Shown: in pieces, positions 22,192 to 33,011 of the stretch
Numbering within the stretch: the first letter of the stretch is position 1
How the letters are laid out: every line of letters starts with the position of its first letter
Translations under genes and position numbers: made by a program
Notes under the pieces: model-generated
Told to the model about the DNA's origin: nothing
Seen by the model: only the letters and a program-made list of their open reading frames with translations
Databases searched by the model: none
From: Cryptomeria japonica
Taxonomy: Eukaryota > Streptophyta > Pinopsida > Cupressales > Cupressaceae
Direction of reading: 5' to 3'
Length of the DNA stretch: 64,000 bases
Assembly: GCF_030272615.1 (NCBI RefSeq)
Contig: NC_081406.1
Location: forward strand, 215,197,497-215,261,496

Positions 22192-23010
22192 TGTTAGAAT
22201 CAATGAAAGTCCCAAAGACACTTATAGGGGGGGGGGTGAATCAATGTCTAACCAGTTAGCAGAATATTTAAACTTATTAAGAACTTTGTATCCTAAAAAA
22301 GTGTACTGGTAAATAAGAATTAATGCAGCAACTAAGAATAACAAAGACAACATAGAGAACACACCATATTTCAAGATATTTAATGAGGAAACCCAGTGTG
22401 GGAAAAACCTTGATGGGATTTATGACCCACAATATTCACTCACTGGCCAATGAATAAATATTACTTATAATGAGGGGCCTACACATGTAGGAAGGCTAGA
22501 AGCCTAGAGCTCACTACTCAACTACAAAATGGAAGTTTCACTGACTTACAAAATGGATTATCCAAATCCAATACAATGTACTTCTTCAGATCAGCATCAA
22601 CTATGCCAGGTTTAGTACCAGTTTAAGCTCAATCTATAACCAAAAACTTCGCTATCAACTATATTGCTTTATACAAAATTGCCCTATACTTCTTATCTAT
22701 ATTCCTCTCTCTCTCATATCAAAATGACCTATAAGATCTAATACATATATGAGTCTTTTACAATATGCCATGTTGGATTTTACAAGAGATAATTACATTA
22801 TAAAATAATAAACAAAATTTTATTCCATGTCGGCTTGAGTGTTGGTATGCATTGTTGTCATTGCCGGTGAAGTACTTGCTGATGTATGTAGAAGTCTATT
22901 GCCGGTGTCGGTAACTACCGGTGGGTTGCCAGATGATTTCCAGTTGGTTGCTAGTTGTTTTCCATCAATGACAACATCAACTATTCTCATAAGAGTGTAG
23001 AATGCCAATA
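22192..23010 (-). repeat. Element B 3' LTR
   Basis: 819 bp, TGTTAGAATC to TGCCAATA (CAATA for CAACA in the other copy). It contains a run of ten G (22227-22236) just before TGAATCAATG. Confidence 0.92.
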
Positions 23011-23039
23011 ATCTCCCCCTTTGGCATTGATGGCAACAC
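23011..23039 (-). promoter_or_regulatory. Element B polypurine tract, near-identical to that of the Copia element
   Basis: Read on the minus strand this 29-base segment ends AAAGGGGGAGAT against the LTR and matches Copia 12358-12386 with one mismatch. A second box, ATGTCAAAGGGGGAG, lies at about 23129-23143. Confidence 0.9.
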
Positions 23040-25972
23040 TCATCAGAAAAATCCAATAACTATTTCCAAAAAGATGTGCTCCCCCTAAGCAAATGATCTC
23101 CTCTATATAAGTATTTTTCTCTCCACTACTCCCCCTTTGACATCAATGACAAAGGTTGTCAAAAATAGTGAAACGAGTGCAAAAAAATTCACCTCAAAGT
23201 CTGTAACCGGTTGGTTACAATCTGAAAAATATCCACCAAAACTAGATTTAGACTTTGCATAAACCTTTTATTGTCATTCAATGTTGCCTCAGTCTGTTGG
23301 ATCATGTTAGTGAGATAGTGCATGTGTTCTTCTGGTGGTCACTCTCCTTGAAGTAATGCCTTAGATATTTCAATTCTCTAAGAGACAACATTGTCCAACT
23401 TGGGACCAAGTTTATTGTTAGGTTCCTGGGCATTTGATCTTATCCTTGCCTTTTCTTTTTCAAGTTTCTCTAATTCTCCTCAAAACCCGCCATTTCCTAC
23501 TCAAAAAATGATATATGTCCGGATGAACCAATTATATTATCAGCTATGTCATCTATTTATTTTTGTGTTTTACTGATCTCCTTATCTATGTCCACTATCA
23601 AAAGGTGAGGTTTGAATGTTTCCTTATATAGCTCTTTGTACTCTAAAACTGTAAAGTGCCAGTAATAATGTATTCAAGTGTTCTGTACACTTCTTTATGG
23701 TGTCTTCAAAGAATTTTGTTTTCTCTTTTTCAACTCTCTCCTTAATTATGTCCTCATTCATCTTGTTAATAGTTATTACACTGTCAGCAATAAATTTGGA
23801 TAATGTGTCCAATTTACCTAAGAATCTTTAATATGATCTATGTTACAATTTGGTGCAATCAATTTAAGAACTGGTAAAGTGTTATCAATTGCCTTGTAGG
23901 CTGATGCATTTCAATCTGTTATCTTCTTGATTGAATCCAAACGTACCTTTGTAACATTGGTAGGTCTGAATTCACCTATAGATGTGTCAGATGTTTGACC
24001 AATTACCTTTATTACCTTTGTGCTTCCATCAGGTATAACCACTTTTCTTGTATTTTCCTCCGGTGGATCAATCTAGGTTTGCATCTCAACCTGCAAAGGT
24101 TTCTCAGACTATTTTAATGTCTCAGTGATTGTCAGTTTCTCTATCTCAGTGTGTACCTCTTCCTCAGTTTATTTTTCTAAACGTTCAACTGTCAGTATCT
24201 CTGTCTCTGGAGGCCCTGTGCCAACATCTTTACCTTCGGTAGGTTTTTTAGTTTCTAACGGTTTCTCTATTTGGGTTGGGATCTCAACTTCAATAGTTTC
24301 TACTAGATTCTTTTCCATGTTGCCACTATCAACATTATTTGCCTTAACCTCTAAATTATCCTTATCCACAACAATATTTACTTCCTGAGTATCCACATTC
24401 ATGGTAAAGAGTATCTCAGATTTAGGATTTGTATCATCGTGTGTAATACCTTCAGTGTCAATAAGTCGTGGATCTTCTGATTGTACTGGTGCATTATCCA
24501 AAGGTGGTGGCAGTAGATTGTCAATAATCTTGATGTTTGGAACTCCATCAACTTTTCCTTTGCCCTTGTCCTTGTCCTTGTCCTTCTGATACACTTTAAA
24601 TATCTTTTTAGGTCGGTTCATTTCCTCTTGTTTTCACAAAAAATATATCCCAATTATCTGCAGTCACATCTACAATCTCTTTCACTCTTCCTTCCATTAA
24701 GCTTACTTGTCGGTCTCCACTAGAAAAAATAGATCGGTTAGCCACAGAAATCAATTCATCAATTTCTTCTTTTGAATTAACAAGATGTACAGCTAGAAGC
24801 TTTTTAATTTTTAGTTTCTTGTCTAATTCCATCACTACTAGGCTTTTTGCTTCCAATCTTCTATAAATTTCATTAGGTAAGTCATTCTGATGGTTCTCTT
24901 GGTGCTTCCAGTAAAGCTTTATCATATTTTTCTATAATAGTAAGATCTACTTCATATCCGATCTTGGTCACCCAAATAGTCCTAGGGAGTACTGCCTCCA
25001 TCCATGTCTCATCTCTTTTGATAACAAAACAAAACTCTTTGTCATATTTATCTACTACACTCTATGGTAACCTTTCTCTAGCTCTCATCTTAGCTTGGAA
25101 AGTTTTAAAGTAGTCTGTTATGTTGTTGTCTCTAGCAGTACCGGTATATCATAACCAAAGTCTTTGGGTCTAGTACCGGGGATCTCTTTAGCAAAGTACA
25201 ACATAAAGCATACCAAAAGGTTTCCAAAGTGGAATGTGCCTTTCTTGTCTCCCTTAATCTTTTTCAAATTGTCAATAAGCTCATCTTTTAGCCATTCACA
25301 CACATCTATCACTGCATTGTTGTTTACCATCTCATAAGAACTGTGTATATAGAGACTAGAAATAGAGTTGAGTCTATTGGTATGCATGGCCTTGTAACCT
25401 AGCACCATACTTACAAATCTCACATTGATGTCCTTAATATGATTTACTCTCAGTGATATATTGTCAGATGTTGCTCCAGTTAGGCTTATCACTTTGTTGT
25501 TGGGAATCTTCTTTGTCTTATCAGTTTTGTTGCCAGTTGAGGGTAAACTAGTAACTACCCTAATTGTTTGTTGGGTTATTTTGCAAATAGAATCCAACCA
25601 TAAAAATTCTCCACATGCTCTACTCAATACAATCCTTACTACTTCCTCTGGAAATTGAGGGATATTTAGTATCTCCACAAAACCTAGAGTTTTTACAATC
25701 TTGTGTTCAGGTTTAACAACATCATGTTCATCACATATGACCTTAGTAAACATTTTCATCAATTCCTCAGAACCTAGTTCTTCTATATTGCAATGTATAT
25801 AAATCCTAGGGTCTTCTGCAAATGCTACACCTTTAGGGATTTTTGAGAATGCCCCTACAGAGTCATCTTGCTTCACAATTTTAGGAATTATCTTAAACAT
25901 GGGCCTAGGGTGTTTCACATTTTCCACAATGGTAGGGTTTGAAATAAATTCAGGAGCAGAAGAAGAGGCCAT
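23040..25972 (-). pseudogene. Element B ORF2: conserved unknown protein
   Basis: A 284-codon open frame runs from the ATG at 25972 (MASSSAPEFISNPTIVEN) to 25118. It includes VVRIVLSRACGEFLWLD, shared with C as FVLSRVHDDFMWLE, and a Lys-rich segment, NLKKIKGDKKGTFHFGNLL, also present in A and C. Block 2 follows at about 25115-24930 (KYDKEFCFVIKRDE, then PRTIWVTKIGYEVD). After that the frame breaks repeatedly; open pieces are 24925-24608, 24621-24169 and the coiled-coil piece 23812-23624. The distal boundary is approximate. No known domain is recognised. It follows ORF1, in the position where pol would start in an autonomous Copia element. Confidence 0.72.
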
Positions 25973-26275
25973 TGAAAAATACCTTTTACTAACTAAAAAT
26001 ATTTTGAATGTCTGAAGAAATCACTTCGCACCTTTGCGTTGAATTCCTTCGCTCAATTTTCATGTTCTCTGATAATTTGAATGTTCGGTGAGTTGAAAAT
26101 GAGGGAAATCAGCTGATTTATAATAATATTTCTTCCACCAGCCACATTAAATTCTCACCGGTTAAGTGAAAACTTAACACATCTGCCAGTAAAGATGAAA
26201 TATATCTTCTCACCATCAACCCAAGGTAATCTGCATGATTTTCAACTTGCTGCAATACCCCCAAAAGGTTACTTC

Positions 26276-27388
26276 TCAATTGGATGAAGAATCTCCTGCT
26301 GGTGGAGGATTACTTTGTTCTACCGGTATAGAGACAGTTTCATCAACTTTTTGATCTCTCTTCTTAATCCATTATTTTGAAAATTTTTGCTTTACCTCAT
26401 CTACCTTTTCTTTGTCTTTCAAATTGGATCCTTTATTGTTTATCGATGATGTCTTGCTTCTACAAAATTTTGCAATATGTCCAATTTTTTTACAAGCATA
26501 ACAAGTCACATTGTTCTTCTGAATAGCCTTTCCATATCCTATGCCGGTTTGTGTTCTACATTGATTAGATAAATGTCCATATCTTCCACAAACATAGCAT
26601 TTCACATTCCTTCTACAATTTTTTGAGTTATAACCAACTTTCTTGCATTTGGAACATTGACCGATGGGTGCATTAATATTCTGATTATTTCTAAATCTAC
26701 ACTAATTTGCTCTATGACCATATTTGTTGCAATTGAAACATTTGCCATTAAACTTTTAAACATTAGGTTGTCTTACTAGTTTGTTTTGATCTAGATTGTT
26801 TGCAGTACCAGAACTTTCTCCAACTTTAAATCCAAGTCCATTAGTATCTCCATTAGGTTTCTAAATTTTCAGCATGTCATCAAGCTCCTCTGAAATTTTC
26901 TTGAATTTCTCTTTGTGTTTGTTTGCAATAGCTAACTCATTTTCCAGAATTCCCATTTATCTCATAAGCTCAGTTTTATCATGTTGCATGTGAATCAGAT
27001 CTATCCTCAACATATCATTTTAATGACTAAGTCTTAGATTTTCATTTCTAGCATCATTGAGTCTCCTAGTCAAGTCTTCTTCATTCTTCTTCCTGGCTTC
27101 AATATCTTTACATAACCTCATAGTCATATCTTGCATTTTATTCATCATATTATTGTTTTCCTATCTCAACTTGTTTGCAAGTTCTCTAAGAGTTTCTTTT
27201 TCATCATCATCTTTCTGCATCATCTCATGAAGTTCTTTTATTTTATTTTGTGCTATAGCAAAGTTCTCCTGAAGTCCTTTAATGAATTCCTATGCAATCC
27301 TTAGATCATCTTCAAGTTTGATATTCTTCAATTTCTCTGCATCATAATCTACAAGAGCTGCTTCCAATTGTTTTCTTAAGTTCTCCAT
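26276..27388 (-). pseudogene. Element B ORF1: coiled coil plus four zinc knuckles (Gag-like)
   Basis: From the ATG at 27386-27388 (MENLRKQLEAALVDYDAEK) a long Leu/Lys/Glu coiled coil extends to about 26880 and includes MTMRLCKDIEARKKNE, shared with A. Then come knuckles CFNCNKYGHRAN-stop-C, CSKCKKVGYNSKNC (His replaced by Tyr), CYVCGRYGHLSNQC and CYACKKIGHIAKFC, spanning about 26745-26455. The tail ends at a stop at 26276-26278. About 370 codons with four or five stops. Multiple knuckles imply nucleic-acid binding; a packaging role in trans with a Copia partner is inferred. Confidence 0.8.
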
Positions 27389-27444
27389 TTGTACCGGTGT
27401 CAGAATCTTCCTCAAGCTATTAGGCTTCTGAAAATAGAAGAAAA

Positions 27445-27457
27445 GGCTCTGATATCA
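27445..27457 (-). promoter_or_regulatory. Element B primer binding site
   Basis: The minus strand reads TGATATCAGAGCC two bases from the LTR. It differs from TGGTATCAGAGCC, the initiator tRNA-Met site, at one base. Confidence 0.9.
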
Positions 27458-27459
27458 AT

Positions 27460-28275
27460 TGTTATAATCAATGACAATCCCAAAGACACTGAGAGGGGGG
27501 GTGAATCAATGTTTAACTGGTTAGCAAAATATTTAAACTTATTAAGAATGTTGTATCCCAAAACAGTGTACTGGTAAATAAGAATTAATGCAGCAACTAA
27601 GAATAACAAAAACAACATAGAGAACACACCATAACACAAGATATTTAACAAGGAAAAACGGTGTGGGAAAAACCTCGGTGGGATTTGTGACACACAATAT
27701 TCACTCACTCGTCAATGAATAAATATTACTTACAATGAAGGGCTTGCACATGTAGGAAGGCTAGCAGCCTAGAGCTCACTGATCAACTACAAAATGGAAG
27801 TCTCACTAACTTACAAAATGGATTATCAAAATCCAATACAATGTATTGCTTCAGATCAACATCAACTATGCCAGGTTTAGTACCGGTTTAAGCTTAGTCT
27901 ATAATGAAAACCTTCATTGTCAACTATATCACTTTATACAAAATTGCCTTATACCTCTTATCTATAATCCTCTCTCTCTCATATCAAAATGACCTATAAG
28001 ATCTCATACATATATGAGTCTTTTACAATATGCCATGTCAGCTTTTACAAGAGATAATTACATTATAAAACAATAAACAAAAGTTTATTCCATGTCGGCT
28101 TGAGTGTCAGTATGCATTATTGTCAATGTCGGTGAAGTGTTTGTCAGTATATGTAGAAGTCTATTGCCAGTGTCGATAACTGCTGGTGGGTTGCCAAATG
28201 ATTTCCAGTTGGTTGCCAGTTGGTTGCCATCAATGACAACATCAACTATTCTCATAAGAGTGTAGAATGCCAACA
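27460..28275 (-). repeat. Element B 5' LTR
   Basis: 816 bp, TGTTATAATC to AATGCCAACA, followed by CAAGA. On the minus strand, 27508-27489 reads TGATTCACCCCCCCTCTCAG, identical to Copia 7591-7610. Confidence 0.93.
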
Positions 28276-28828
28276 CAAGAGTACTGATATCAATGACTTT
28301 GTTCAAATTATTTAATATTTTTCTCCTTAAGAAAGAGACTCAGAACAACTTCATTAGATGCCTAACAAATCATTCAAATAAGTAACCCTTGATTACTTAA
28401 ATGAAATAAACACCAGTATAGTGACATAGAGACAATACAAATCTGGATTTAAATTCTCTGGACTATATATTTTGTTCCTCTATCAAAAGGTTACAAGTAC
28501 TTCATATTTGACTTATAAATTGCTAAGACAAAGGCCTGTATTAATTTTGCCAGAGTTTAGCTACAAAAATTTGTTTCCACTTTTCTAGGTAGCCTTGGTA
28601 TCCTTTATAGAAATCAAGATGCAACATGCTTTAGACCACCTAGAAGAAAAATCTTACCCTCATAGCCATTTATTGCAAAATTTATATTTCTGTGCCATTG
28701 TAGTTGAGGGAGAAACCTAACATTCTTTATGGGATGTGTGCTTCATTAATTCACTGGGCATTCACTTGGAAGATGGCCCAAAGGGCAAGCTCCTATTACC
28801 CAAAATTAGTTACAACAACCAGCAACTT

Positions 28829-29200
28829 CATAATGCTAGTGTATTATCTTGAGCCAAAGCATTGATGGTTTTACCTAAGACAACACAGAGCAGTACACCA
28901 TTATGTTCTTTGCATATCTCCTTGCAGATCTCCTAGATACTTCTCACCAACCCATTTTCATCTTGAAGCAATGTCAAATGCAACTTGCATAGTTCTGCCG
29001 ATATTTCTTTTGAATATTTAAAATTCTTTGGTGCCAACAAATGAGAAGGCCTTCTCTCTAAGCACTTTTCCTTTAGTCGCCAAGTCACGGCCTCTAAAGT
29101 TCAGATGTATTTCCATTGTGGTATAGAGACAACCATCTGATCATGGGAAACTAACACACCTTTCAACTTCCTAGAGTAATCCACTTAGAAACAGGCCCCA
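28829..29200 (-). pseudogene. Possible host-gene relic, unrecognised
   Basis: Read on the minus strand, one frame stays coherent over about 120 codons with three or four stops: DYSRKLKGVLVSHDQMVV near 29160, LEAVTWRLKEKCLERRP near 29095, then ISAELCKLHLTLL near 28990, and CVVLGKTINALAQDN down to about 28830. Composition looks protein-like and fits none of the retroelement domains here. I considered a resistance-gene NB-ARC fragment from the tail, but the order of motifs does not support it. Function unknown. Confidence 0.35.
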
Positions 29201-29757
29201 CCACCTGGTCTCTGGCTATTAAAAACTTAACCGCTACCGCACTTGGCCTGTACAAAATCCAATCTTTTTGATTGAAGAATAAACCCTCAGATCCTGAGGT
29301 TACTATCCCAAAAATACTTTTCGTGGATTTGTGAGCCCCTACCCTAAGCCATCATAGCATTTTTGTTATTTTCATGTTGGACCTATTTTGGATACTATAT
29401 TGTGATGCATTTTGGACATAGATTTTATATGATATTGTGTGGTGGATAACATTGATATTATTATGTCATTTACTTTGATTTGCAGTACTTTATTTTGATG
29501 CTTGAAATTACAGATGCATGCTCTATAAATGATTTAATTCCATGTTTATGAGGATGATGCCATTTAGTAGATGATTGTATGTGGATGTTATCAGATAATT
29601 GGATACTTGATTTTTATAATTGAAATTTTATGTGATGTTTGAATTGTATTCTTTTGATAATATTATATGTGATTTTTGGAATTACTAATGTGCAAGTGAG
29701 ATGTGCAGGAAAATTATTCAGAGAATCAAGCCTAGGCCTATGTGTGATTGTGAAGCC

Positions 29758-29787
29758 AGGGGTTGTCTATTTGGAGAGACAACCCCT
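29758..29787. repeat. Perfect 11-bp hairpin
   Basis: AGGGGTTGTCT (29758-29768) and its exact reverse complement AGACAACCCCT (29777-29787) are separated by 8 bases. Transcribed either way it would fold into a stable stem-loop. No gene, T-run or element end is attached. Confidence 0.8.
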
Positions 29788-31973
29788 CGTTTGTAAATGT
29801 TATGCTTGGATGAGTGTTTAATTTGGAAATTTGTTTAATTTATAAATTTCAAAAGGGACATTTGTCATGTGTGTTTTAGTGATGTGTAATTATTTTTGTA
29901 GTTTCACTTGACACATATGTTGTAAGTTGAGTTGGCATTGTCATGTCTCTTTTTGAGGAAATTTATTTTACAAATGCATATATTTTCAATTATCCTAAAA
30001 TGGTCCCAGGTAAACCTTGGATAGGGAGCCATTAGGAGGGTCAACTCAGGGTTGACCCGTAGGTAAAATTTGGGTGGACTTCCAAGGGGTTAAACTAACT
30101 CCTGGGGTCAAGTTAGGGGCATTTTTAGTGGGCCATATGATGTACCTATGGATGAAGGCCAAATTTAGCCATGTGTCCACTCCCTAGGGCTTGTTTAACC
30201 TCCCCAAAAAGTGAGTTTCCCAAGTTGGCCGAATTTCATATGTAGAAGAGCCTTCCTAGGTTAGATAACCCACTTCATGAGTGTCATTTCTCTTCCCCAT
30301 TCCATTTGCCCTTTTTGAGGTGCCTTGGTTAGGGAGTGTGTAAGGTTCTGGGAAGACCAACAAATGAGCATCATTCACCCTTCCCAAGTGGGTTGGAAAG
30401 AGTGAGGTGTGGCTTCATAGGGAATAGTTTGGAAGGGAGAAGTTTGATCACCCACTCTCCATTTTGGAGACTTAGAATATTTATAATTTTTGCAAGTATT
30501 GGGAAGATTTTGGCTAAGCTTTAAAGGAGAAAAAGTTGTGAATTTGGGCAGCTCTCCCACAAATTCTCTTACCCTTTTGGCAGATTAAGGTTGGCTGAAC
30601 TGCTATCTTTTGTATGTTGATGTTATGGAAAAGATTGGTGTTGCATTGTTTTCTTTTGTTGTTTTTCCTTGTTTTTTTTTTATATGTGTAGGAAGATGTG
30701 GAGTCCTTCCATATGTAATTTTGGTTAAGTTTTTTATGTTTTTGTTTTTGTGAGTTTTCAAGGCCAAACTCACCCTTGGGAGGGTAGAGTGGCCTTGGGG
30801 TGAAGGGTTGTTTGATAGCCTTTGAGTGAGGGGCTCTCTTTGGAAGAGAGTGATTCTCAAGGGATTTTTGTGACCATTGCTGCATAGTATTATGTTTATG
30901 CAATGGGGGTCATAAGGGGAATTGTTGGCTTGTATGCCTTGGGGGTCATAAGGAATTATAGGGACAAGATTGGAACTTGTGGATGTGTTATATTTGCAGC
31001 CTTGTTATGACATTATGTTCACTATTTGCAGAATTCTCCTCAAGGGTACTTAGTCCACCTTCACCCCACTTGAAAGTCACATAAGTGACATTGTTTAAAC
31101 CTTGGGTTGGGAGTGTTTTTGTTGTTTTGAGTTTCTGCATGTATGTATTTGTATATGTGTTTCTCGTATAGCCTTGAACTTCTATCTCGGGGGTGGCTTC
31201 TAGGAAGCCTAGGTTGGGAGGTGAGCCTCCATGGTCACAACCTCAAGTTTTTATTGCAGGTTGCTTTGGAAAAGATTTGGAAGGGAAAGCTTGGAGATGA
31301 TCCTATTGCTGATTGTATTTTAGTTGCATAAAAAGAGTTTATTATTGTATTTTAGTTGCAAAGAAAAGAAAGAAAAATAAGTTTTCTATTGTATTTATAT
31401 TGCAGAAAAGGAAAATGTATTATTGATTAAGTATTACCATGTGATAAAATGTATTTTATTTGAAGTATTGATCCTTTAAATAAAATGAATGCATTTTGGA
31501 TTATTTATGTTTTGTTATAGTTGCTGGAAAAATGTTGTTTTATTCTATTTTAAAATATTAATGCAGAAATGAATGAAAATTATTTTTTACTTTCTATGTG
31601 TTACAAGAAAAAATGGGGAAAATAAATAAAAATCTAGAGTTAATACTGCATTTCATCTTGTTGTTATTAATCAATGGATTTTAGAAAATATTAGTTGCAG
31701 TTGTCAATAAATTTATTTCTGCTACTTTTTATATATTTTGTAAATGCATGTTAAGTAGAAAATCAATAAATTAGAAAGGTTAATTTGCAGTTGTAAAATA
31801 AATATTTTTTGCTAAAGCTATAATTCTGGAAATGCACATATAATGGTAATTTAAATCTAGTTATTTTGATTTCAAAAAAAAAAAAAGAACTTAATGTTAT
31901 TGGAAGAAAATCAAATATAATCCATTTTGTTTTATTAATTAAAACCTGCTCTAAATAATGTAAATTCAGTTTT

Positions 31974-31982
<9 letters not shown>

Positions 31983-32048
<66 letters not shown>
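31983..32048. repeat. (TA)n microsatellite
   Basis: About 66 bp of uninterrupted TA repeats. A shorter AT tract occurs at about 32263-32290. Confidence 0.97.
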
Positions 32049-32050
<2 letters not shown>

Positions 32051-32256
32051 GCCTGTAGTTTTATCTTTGGTAATTAAGTTGTTGCTAAAAAAAAAAGGAT
32101 AAAATAGACATGTATGCTGTTGTAAATAAATGAAATAAACATGCTTATGTATATATATATAGATAGATTTATCTGATACATTATATTCTAGAAAAAAATA
32201 ATACTTGTCATTTTAAGTTTCTGGTTTTTACTAAAATCATGCAAGACAACCAGATT

Positions 32257-32295
<39 letters not shown>

Positions 32296-32369
32296 CTTTT
32301 AACTATATTAAAAAAAGAGATTTTTAAATAAAAATTTAAATTAAAAAAAAAAATTGACAGTAAAATGAG

Positions 32370-32690
32370 GGAGGTCAAACCTCCCCCGAAACCCCAACGA
32401 GCTCGCAGCTGGCAGCTCGGGCCCCCTCTATGGGCCGAAACCCATAGGGGCACCCATGAGGCGGGCCAAGACCTGTAGGGATGCCCGCAATGCCACTGTG
32501 GGCCGAGAGCCGCAGGGATGCCCGCGTTGCCACTGCGGGTGGCCTCCTCAATGGCGTCGCCACCGTGGTTTACCGTCGCCGCTGTGGTTTACACTATGGC
32601 TCTCCCTTTCTTTACTGCCGTCGCCACCTCCAGAAACCTATGGTCATTCCCTTGCGTAAAGCCCTTCCTCGACTGCCTCCATATTTGGGT
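32370..32690. other. GC-rich island with internal repeats
   Basis: About 320 bp of strongly GC-rich sequence, with abrupt edges, in otherwise AT-rich DNA. Tandem-like units share GGGATGCCCGC followed by TTGCCACTGCGGG or a variant (near 32478-32545), and a CGTCGCC...GTGGTTTAC unit is duplicated at about 32555-32593. Open frames of 62-70 codons on both strands follow from the base composition alone and show no domain. It could be a promoter-type CpG island, part of an older element or a horizontally transferred piece. Confidence 0.6.
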
Positions 32691-32765
32691 TAGGGTTAGC
32701 ATTCAAAATTAAAAGAAAAGAATAAGATATGCAACCGTATCCCATATTTGGGTTAGGGTTAGCAT
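32681..32765. repeat. 23-bp direct repeat containing TTAGGGTTAG
   Basis: The string from ATATTTGGG through TTAGGGTTAGCATT occurs at about 32681-32703 and 32743-32765. Both copies contain a telomere-like TTAGGGTTAG. They adjoin the GC-rich island. Confidence 0.8.
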
Positions 32766-33001
32766 TTAGAAAGAATCAAATATTAGGTTATTTTTTAAAA
32801 TAAAATAAAAGGGATAACTCAACCCTAATTAGGGTTTGAAATTTAAATATTATTAAAATGAAATGAGGAGGAATTCATTTTTTAAATTTTGAAAAAAAAA
32901 ATTTCCCCCCATTTAACTATAGCCATATGTGGGATTAATTTTAACTCCTTATCTTGACTAAGGTGAAAATTGATTAATTTTAATATAGTCTTTATTATCA
33001 A

Positions 33002-33011
33002 TGTTACTACT
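33002..33011 (+). repeat. Element C 5' LTR, first 10 bp, ending in the Gypsy-2 target duplication
   Basis: TGTTACTACT joins, across Gypsy-2, to TATCAAATTGCCAT at 50750, matching the 3' LTR start TGTTACTAATCAAATTG at 57562. CTACT (33007-33011) is the left copy of the Gypsy-2 target duplication. Confidence 0.88.

Larger units (their letters stand above)
22192..28275 (-). mobile_element. Element B: complete non-autonomous LTR element (6.1 kb)
   Basis: LTRs of 819 bp (22192-23010) and 816 bp (27460-28275) and a perfect CAAGA target duplication bound it. Inside, on the minus strand, are a tRNA-Met-type primer site, ORF1 (27388-26276), ORF2 (from 25972), and a polypurine tract against the left LTR. 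The 4.4-kb interior has no protease, RT, RNase H or integrase motif on either strand. It is the best preserved member of the A/B/C family, and its cis sequences are nearly identical to the Copia element at 6494-13526. Confidence 0.92.
28281..33001. other. Backbone segment without a confident gene (4.7 kb)
   Basis: AT-rich DNA between elements B and C. It holds a possible minus-strand coding relic (28829-29200), a perfect hairpin (29758-29787), a G-rich stretch with repeated GGGGGTCATAAGG near 30907-30950, AT-repeat blocks at 31983-32048 and 32263-32290, a GC-rich island at 32370-32690, and a 23-bp direct repeat ending in the interstitial telomere-like TTAGGGTTAG. I see no LTR pair, tRNA or intact ORF. 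Open frames of 60-130 codons here look random. Confidence 0.5.

Noticed and set aside
28829-28930. Similarity of the relic's end to the GLPL-type region of NB-ARC resistance proteins
   Set aside because: Only a few residues resemble it, and no P-loop, kinase-2 or correct motif order is present.
30514-30903. 129-codon minus-strand open frame in the backbone
   Set aside because: Low-complexity Lys/Gln/His composition from an AT-rich, T-run region; overlaps another frame; no domain or motif.
32375-32712. Overlapping 62-70 codon ORFs in the GC-rich island
   Set aside because: Open on both strands and in several frames simply because stop codons are rare at this composition; no coherent protein features.
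32681-32765. TTAGGGTTAG strings as an interstitial telomere
   Set aside because: Only one and a half telomere-like units per copy; the context is a 23-bp direct repeat rather than a telomere array.
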